Source: Aureococcus anophagefferens (taxonomy: Eukaryota; Sar; Pelagophyceae; Pelagomonadales; Pelagomonadaceae). From it: 28,804 nucleotides of DNA. The notes beneath the pieces were generated by a model. The model was given only the letters and a program-made list of their open reading frames with translations, did not search any database and was not told the origin of the DNA. This document shows, piece by piece, positions 24,586-28,804 of the stretch; the first letter of the stretch is position 1; every line of letters begins with the position of its first letter. The translations under genes and the position numbers were made by a program. Location of the stretch: the NCBI RefSeq assembly GCF_000186865.1, contig NW_008705575.1, forward strand, positions 933,719-962,522. Reading direction: 5' to 3'.

Positions 24586-25143
24586 CTAGTCGAGGACCTT
24601 GTCCACAAGCCCGAGGAGCCCCGCGCCGAACTTGTTCGCGGCCTCGCCAGCGCTGTCGGAGCGCAGGCTCAGGTAGGCGCCGGCGCCGCCGCCGAGGATC
24701 GCGGCGATGGCGAAGTCCTTGACGATGGCGAAGAGCAGCTCGTCGAGGTACGCGATGGGCACGAGCAGCAGCAGCGTGCCGCCGATGGCCGCGCCGCTGT
24801 ACGAGTTGTACCTGTCGTGGTTTTCGCGTGAAGTCGCGCGGCGGTGCGTCGCGGCGGCGCGCGTTGCGGCGGCGGCGCGCGCGGCGCGTCGTTGCGGCGG
24901 CGGCGCGCGCGGCGCGTCGTTGCGGCGACGCGATGCGATGCGACGCGCGGACGCGGGCGCGCGCTCTTCGACGGAGAGGTCGTTGGGCGACTTCAAGCCC
25001 TGGTCCTTCAGGACGTCGGCGACTTGGTCCGGCAGCGAGATGCGCGGGATGTCGACGTGCAGCTTGGATGCGACGCCGCGCACGGCCGTTTGCGGCGCGA
25101 CGAAGGCCGAGGCGGTGGCGACGAGGGCGAGGAGCTTGAACAT
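24586..25143 (-). CDS. Small plastid-targeted membrane protein
   Basis: The best model joins 25143-24953 and 24811-24586 (138 residues); a GC donor at 24964 would give 134. MFKLLALVATASAFVAP is a signal peptide with a textbook ASAFAP motif, so bipartite plastid import is likely. The mature part has LHVDIPRISLPDQVADVLKD, then YNSYSGAAIGG, and two membrane helices (TLLLLVPIAYLDELLFAIV; FAIAAILGGGAGAYLSL). The intron must be removed because the frame between is Arg/Ala-rich repeat sequence; the acceptor is CGACAG at 24812. I do not recognise a family; a thylakoid or envelope protein is likely. It is divergent from the TauE/SafE gene with only 89 bp between starts, so shared control is plausible. 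Confidence 0.7.
   Translation of the reverse strand: MFKLLALVATASAFVAPQTAVRGVASKLHVDIPRISLPDQVADVLKDQGLKSPNDLSVEERAPASARRIASRRRNDAPRAPPPQRRAARAAAATRAAATHRRATSRENHDRYNSYSGAAIGGTLLLLVPIAYLDELLFAIVKDFAIAAILGGGAGAYLSLRSDSAGEAANKFGAGLLGLVDKVLD
24863..24930. repeat. 28-bp tandem repeat inside the intron of the plastid protein gene
   Basis: Two perfect 28-bp units (24863-24890 and 24891-24918) begin GTTGCGGCGGCGGCGCGCGC; a third begins at 24919 and decays. The array fills half of the roughly 141-nt intron and has no 8-bp flanking duplication. Confidence 0.9.
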
Positions 25144-25232
25144 GCTTTGCGGCGGCGGCGGTGGTGAGCACGGGCTGTGGCAACGAGGAGATCGAGCGGC
25201 ACCATCAAGGCATGGGAGGGCAAGCAAGCACG
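25144..25232. promoter_or_regulatory. Compact 89-bp divergent promoter of two plastid protein genes
   Basis: It lies between the start codons of the small plastid membrane protein and the TauE/SafE gene, both with plastid-type leaders. It contains GGCTGTGGCAA at 25173-25183. Confidence 0.4.
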
Positions 25233-26263
25233 ATGCAGCGGCGCAAATGCGCGATGCTGGCCATCGTCGCAGCCTTTCAATGCACGCACGCAGTCGCATT
25301 CATGTCGCCGCAGCCGCGAACCGCGCGGAGCGCAGCGTTTGACGCGGCCACGACTCGCAGTTTGCTCCCAAGCCGCTGGGCAGCAGCCACAACACGCCGC
25401 ATGCTCCCGGGCAGCTCGGCAGCGACCGCGCGCAACAGCCGCAGCGGCCGCAGCAACGTCCTCGCCCACCGCGCCCTGCCGGCGAGCCTCGTCGCGGCCG
25501 TCGCGCCGGCGAGCCCCGCGGGCGCGGCGCTCGGCGTCGGCATCGGCGGCGTGCTCGGCCTCCTCGGCGGCGGCGGGTCCGTGCTGGCGCTGCCGGCCTT
25601 TCTATACGCCTTCGGCGAGCCACCGACGTCGGCCATCGCCGAGTCGCTCGTCGTCGTGAGCCTCGGCGCCGGCGTCGGCCTCGCGGCGCGCGGCGCGTCG
25701 ACGCCGAGGTCGTCGCGCCCTTCGCGGCGATCGCCGTCGCGTCCGCGGCGGCGACGGCGCGCTTCGTCGCGGGCGTCGTGCCCGCGGAGGTGAGGCTGGG
25801 GCTCTTCGTGGCCTTCGCGCTCGCGTCGTCGGCGTCGATGTGGGCGTCCGCGGCGCCGGGCGCCGCGGCGCCGGCGGCCGAGCGGAGGTCGTTCACGGCG
25901 GCGGCGGCCGCGCGCGCGGCGGCCGTGGGCGCCTTCACGGCGCTCATCGGCGCCGGCGGCGGCTTCGTCGTCGTGCCCGCGCTCGCGCTCTCCGGCGTGC
26001 CCGTCGACGAGGCCGTGTCGTCGGCGCTGCTCGTGGTCTGCCTGAACGCCGCGGCGGGCTTCGCGACCTACTGGGCCGGCGGCGACGTCGCGGTGCACTG
26101 GGACGTCGTCGCCCCCGTGGCGTGCGCCGTCGCGGCCGGCGCGGCGCTCGGCGCGCGGGCTTCGGCGGCCGTCGACGCGCGGCTCACGAAGCGGCTCTTC
26201 GCGGTCCTCGTCCTCGTCGTTGGGGTCTCGGTCGTCGCGAAGGAGCTGCCTGGGGTGTCGTAA
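25233..26263 (+). CDS. Plastid-targeted TauE/SafE-family transporter with an apparent frameshift
   Basis: The first part, from ATG 25233, has a signal peptide (MLAIVAAFQCTHAVAF|MSP) and a Ser/Thr/Arg-rich transit region, then the membrane domain: GIGGVLGLLGGGGSVLALP and AIAESLVVVSLGAGVGLAARG. Between about 25680 and 25700 the family reading moves to another frame, continuing VDAEVVAPFAAIAVASA, VPAEVRLGLFVAFALASSA, the second signature FTALIGAGGGFVVVPAL, and ending KELPGVS at 26263. The paired GxGGGxxxxPxL motifs are typical of TauE/SafE (sulfite/organosulfonate exporters). Moving one base back or two forward joins the halves; no credible intron of normal length fits. It may be a sequence error, a recent mutation or a pseudogene. 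A plastid-envelope anion transporter is the likely role. Confidence 0.75.
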
Positions 26264-26431
26264 GTTGTCTGTGCTCTCGAGAGTTGTGGGCGTCGAAGAT
26301 GCGTCAGTCGCCCCTTGAGGCGTCCTTGGGCGATCGACCGAGTGGTGAAAAAGACTCGATCGCGACTAGGCAGTGCGTGCGACCGTGCGACGGGGCAGAG
26401 GCGACGAGGCGACGAGTGAATATTGCGAGCG

Positions 26432-28069
26432 ATGGACGCGCCGCCTGGGGAGAAGGACTGGGAGAAGAAGCGGCGCGAATATGAAGCGAAGAAGGCCCGG
26501 GCCAAAGCCCTGCGCATGCGCCTGACCTGCACCATCTGCGGCGAGAAGGCGAAGCTTAATTGCCCCTGTGGCACCACGCAGTACTGTTCGACCGAGTGCC
26601 AAAGAATCGACTGGCGCGACCGGGGCCACCGCGCGGCGTGCAAGAAGATCCGAAACGAGCGCGCCGCCCCGACGCGCCCGCCGTCGCCGCCGCGCGAGCT
26701 CGTCTACGGCCCCGCGCCGCGGTCCCACGCCGACGAGGCCCGCGCGCGCATCGCCGCGGAGCACGAGGCGGCCCGCGCGCGGCGCGAGGCGAACCCGGAG
26801 CCGGAGCCGACGTCGGCGCGATGCCCGATTTGCTTCGAAGACTTCGACGTGAACGTGTTTCCGCTTCTGCGCGTCTGTTGTTGTCGATTGGTCTGCAAAC
26901 TATGCGAGGATAAGATCGGTCGAGACCAGCCGTGTGCTCTGTGTCGGACGCCGGCCGCGGAGGACTGGGCGGAGCACATGGTTCGGCTTCGTCGTCACGT
27001 GGAGAACGACGTGCCGTTGGCGATTCACGCGTTGGGGAGATACTACGCGTTCGGCACGCCGCCATTAGGGATCGTGGAGAATCCGAAGAAGGCCGCGAAG
27101 ATCTGGAAGCGTGCCGTGGAGCTCGGGAACTTGGAGGCGATGGTGGATCTTGGGGATTTGTATCATGAAGGAGGAGACGGCGTCAAGCTAAACAAGAAGA
27201 AGGCGATGCAACTGTATCGCATGGCCGCGGACCGAGGCCACGCAAGAGGTCAGTGCATGCTTGGCGAGAGCCTCATCGATGATGACACTTCTGCACTCAG
27301 TACGGAGTTTCGCGAAGCGCATCGACTCTTTACACTCAGCGCGTCGCAAGGCTTCGCTGATGCGGAGTACCAGCTTGGCTTCATGTATGAGGAGGGATGG
27401 GGCGTGAACCGCGATCTCGATGAAGCGAAGCGCCGGTATGCAATCGCGGCAGCGCAGCGAAGTACCCCCCCTCGGAAAGAGGCGCTCGAGCGCGTCACCG
27501 CCGCGATCGCGGCCAGGGAACGTTTGCTCGAGTTGGGCACCGCGCTGACCGTCGAGAACCTGCGGTATCTACACGAGCTCTGGTACTGCAAGTCCATGAC
27601 AGCCAGCGAGGTTTTCACGAATACTGGCTTGGAATCGGAGGATATGGTGGTAATCGCGTGCATGTACGACAAGATCTATGGCGACCGCGAGAAGGCCAAG
27701 GCGTTGTTCCGAATCGCTGCGGACGTGGGTCTTCATCCGAAGGCTCAGTACGAGTACGGACTCATGTTGGAAACAGAAGCAGTTGACATCGTCCCGGACG
27801 AAGAGCGCGGTGATCCGGTTGCGGTCAACCGGCGCGTTCAAGAAGGGGATCATGAATACTGCACGAATTTACTCGAATTATCCTTTGATTACATGATGGA
27901 CAGCGCGACGCAAGGTTACGGCGCCCTCGCGGAGTACTCCGTCGCAAATCGGTACAAGCTAGGATTGGGCGTCGAACGCGACCTCGACGAAGCGAAGCGC
28001 TGGTACGCGCGCGCGGCGGCCAACGGCCATCAGGCCGCCAAGCGCTACCTCGAGGAGCTAGACGCCTAA
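26432..28069 (+). CDS. MYND-RING-Sel1 repeat protein
   Basis: 545 residues from ATG 26432. A basic coiled helix (1-30) is followed by a MYND finger at 33-70 (CTICGEKAKLNCPCG, YCSTECQRIDW, HRAAC), a charged linker, and a RING-like finger at 131-172 (CPICFEDFD, CCCRLVCKLC, CALC). From about 190 to 345 and again about 395-430 and 490-540 are Sel1-type TPR repeats, e.g. AAKIWKRAVELGNLEAMVDLGDLYHEGG and EAKRWYARAAANGHQAAKRYLEE. A ubiquitin-ligase-like adaptor is plausible: the RING recruits E2, Sel1 repeats bind the substrate. Such combinations are expanded in some marine algae. Codon use from about 26820 to 27900 is clearly less GC-rich than in its neighbours. Its stop is 8 bp from that of the next gene. 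Confidence 0.85.
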   Translation: MDAPPGEKDWEKKRREYEAKKARAKALRMRLTCTICGEKAKLNCPCGTTQYCSTECQRIDWRDRGHRAACKKIRNERAAPTRPPSPPRELVYGPAPRSHADEARARIAAEHEAARARREANPEPEPTSARCPICFEDFDVNVFPLLRVCCCRLVCKLCEDKIGRDQPCALCRTPAAEDWAEHMVRLRRHVENDVPLAIHALGRYYAFGTPPLGIVENPKKAAKIWKRAVELGNLEAMVDLGDLYHEGGDGVKLNKKKAMQLYRMAADRGHARGQCMLGESLIDDDTSALSTEFREAHRLFTLSASQGFADAEYQLGFMYEEGWGVNRDLDEAKRRYAIAAAQRSTPPRKEALERVTAAIAARERLLELGTALTVENLRYLHELWYCKSMTASEVFTNTGLESEDMVVIACMYDKIYGDREKAKALFRIAADVGLHPKAQYEYGLMLETEAVDIVPDEERGDPVAVNRRVQEGDHEYCTNLLELSFDYMMDSATQGYGALAEYSVANRYKLGLGVERDLDEAKRWYARAAANGHQAAKRYLEELDA

Positions 28070-28077
28070 GCTCGCGC

Positions 28078-28707
28078 TTACAGCTCCTCGTAGTGGGGCG
28101 GCGGCGGCGCGGGCTCGGGGTCCTCGGCCGGCGCCCACCAGAGCCAGCGGTCGTCGCGCTCGCGGGCCGCGAGCGCCGCGTTGCACGCCGAGAGGTAGGA
28201 CCGCGGGCGGCGCATCGTCGCGACGCACGCGGCGAACTCGTCGGGGAGCTCGTCGACGCCGTGGGCGTTGTAGACGTCGTCGAGCGCGCCCGGGGGCAGC
28301 GCCGACGCGTCGAGGCCGAGCCAGTCGAGGACGCCGCGGACGACGGCGCCGCGCGTCGCCTCGGCGCGGAGCTCCTCGGCCTTGACGAGGCGGTAGGCGA
28401 AGCCGCGCGCGGCCCACTCGGCCACGTGCTCCGCGTAGCAGTAGTTGTGGAAGTGGGCCTTCGACGGCGGCCGGCACGCGCCGTCGGCCGCGGCCCAGGC
28501 GCCGTCCGCGAGCGCGGCCGCGCACGACGCGTAGGCCGCGCGGAACGCCGACGCCTCGCCGCGCTCGTCCTCGGCGACGTGGCGCGCGCGGTTCCGCGCG
28601 CAGTGCTGGACCGCCGGGTCGCGGAACGTCGCGAGCAGTTTCGGGAGGGGCCGCCGCGCCGCGCCGTAGAGGCGCGATATGGACGCGAGGCTCGCGCGCG
28701 ACATCAT
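28078..28707 (-). CDS. Sulfotransferase-like protein, probably lacking its 5' exons in this window
   Basis: The visible frame encodes 209 residues ending HYEEL. It matches the C-terminal half of Golgi-type sulfotransferases: KLLATFRDP (the RDP segment that binds the PAPS 3'-phosphate), a gap, then HNYCYAEHVAEWAARGF and RLVKAEELRAEA followed by GVLDWLGLDASALP. The PAPS 5'-phosphosulfate loop expected earlier is missing. The ATG at 28707 lies just after a possible acceptor (GGCGCAG, 28716-28722), so the true first exons are probably beyond the right edge; a truncated gene is the alternative. The product would transfer sulfate to a sugar or small molecule, substrate unknown. Confidence is moderate for family, low for the start. 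Confidence 0.6.
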   Translation of the reverse strand: MMSRASLASISRLYGAARRPLPKLLATFRDPAVQHCARNRARHVAEDERGEASAFRAAYASCAAALADGAWAAADGACRPPSKAHFHNYCYAEHVAEWAARGFAYRLVKAEELRAEATRGAVVRGVLDWLGLDASALPPGALDDVYNAHGVDELPDEFAACVATMRRPRSYLSACNAALAARERDDRWLWWAPAEDPEPAPPPPHYEEL

Positions 28708-28740
28708 GCCGTGGGCCTGCGCCAGAGGGCGTTTTTCTTT

Positions 28741-28799
28741 CGCGCGGGGAGGACCTCCGTTGCTTTCTGTTGTTTTTCGCGCGGAGAGGACCTCCGTTG
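28741..28799. repeat. Two 22-bp direct repeats, 37-bp period
   Basis: CGCGCGGGGAGGACCTCCGT (28741) recurs with one change at 28778; each is followed by TG and T-rich sequence, and each contains the near-palindrome GGAGGACCTCC or its variant. They lie just upstream of the visible start of the sulfotransferase-like gene and may belong to an intron. Confidence 0.85.
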
Positions 28800-28804
28800 T
28801 TTTT

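Noticed and set aside
25640..25790. Programmed frameshifting in the TauE/SafE gene
   Set aside because: No slippery heptamer or downstream structure that I can defend; sequence error or mutation is simpler.

Overview
The window looks like nuclear DNA of a GC-rich, intron-poor stramenopile alga, most likely a pelagophyte of the Aureococcus anophagefferens type. Reasons: very high GC3, genes packed on alternating strands, N-termini of the heterokont plastid type (signal peptide followed by an ASAFAP-like motif, as in ATASAFVAP at 25143 and HAVAFMSP at 25233), a fibrillin (plastid-lipid-associated) domain, MYND/RING/Sel1 proteins, and above all short transposon-like introns flanked by 8-bp target duplications (introner elements), which are known from Aureococcus. 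The species call is inference.

Layout. 1-2571 (-) is the start of a large protein with a cysteine-rich domain and a WRN-type 3'-5' exonuclease. 2572-5189 is gene-poor, with a compound trinucleotide repeat and a perfect hairpin. From 5190 the genes are dense: histidine phosphatase (+), fibrillin/alpha-beta hydrolase fusion (-), RGS protein with three introner introns (+), coiled-coil protein (+), PRT1-like RING/RING/ZZ ubiquitin ligase (-), single-pass membrane protein with a GYF_2-like tail (+), EF-hand mitochondrial carrier (-), WW-like nuclear protein (-), FabL-like SDR reductase (+), six-TM Frag1/DRAM-like protein (-), MYND protein (+), HNH-UvrD helicase (-), La/RRM/cold-shock/PAM2 protein (+), small plastid membrane protein (-), TauE/SafE transporter with an apparent frameshift (+), MYND-RING-Sel1 protein (+), and part of a sulfotransferase-like gene (-). 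Most neighbours form divergent pairs with 0.1-0.3 kb between starts, and convergent pairs with only 8 to 138 bp between stop codons.

The main discovery-type signal is the set of six introns (three in the RGS gene, one each in the carrier, SDR and La-related genes) bounded by 8-bp direct repeats. In every case removing the insert plus one repeat copy restores an uninterrupted conserved domain or reading frame. Each left repeat begins with GT or GC and acts as the 5' splice site; each insert ends in AG and supplies the 3' splice site. Three full-length copies, inserted in both orientations, share GGGCAGC.../...GCTGCCC inverted ends and a core containing CGTCCAAAAATCAGCCGAA. The genes do not form an operon-like pathway; they are unrelated housekeeping, signalling and plastid functions into which the elements have inserted.
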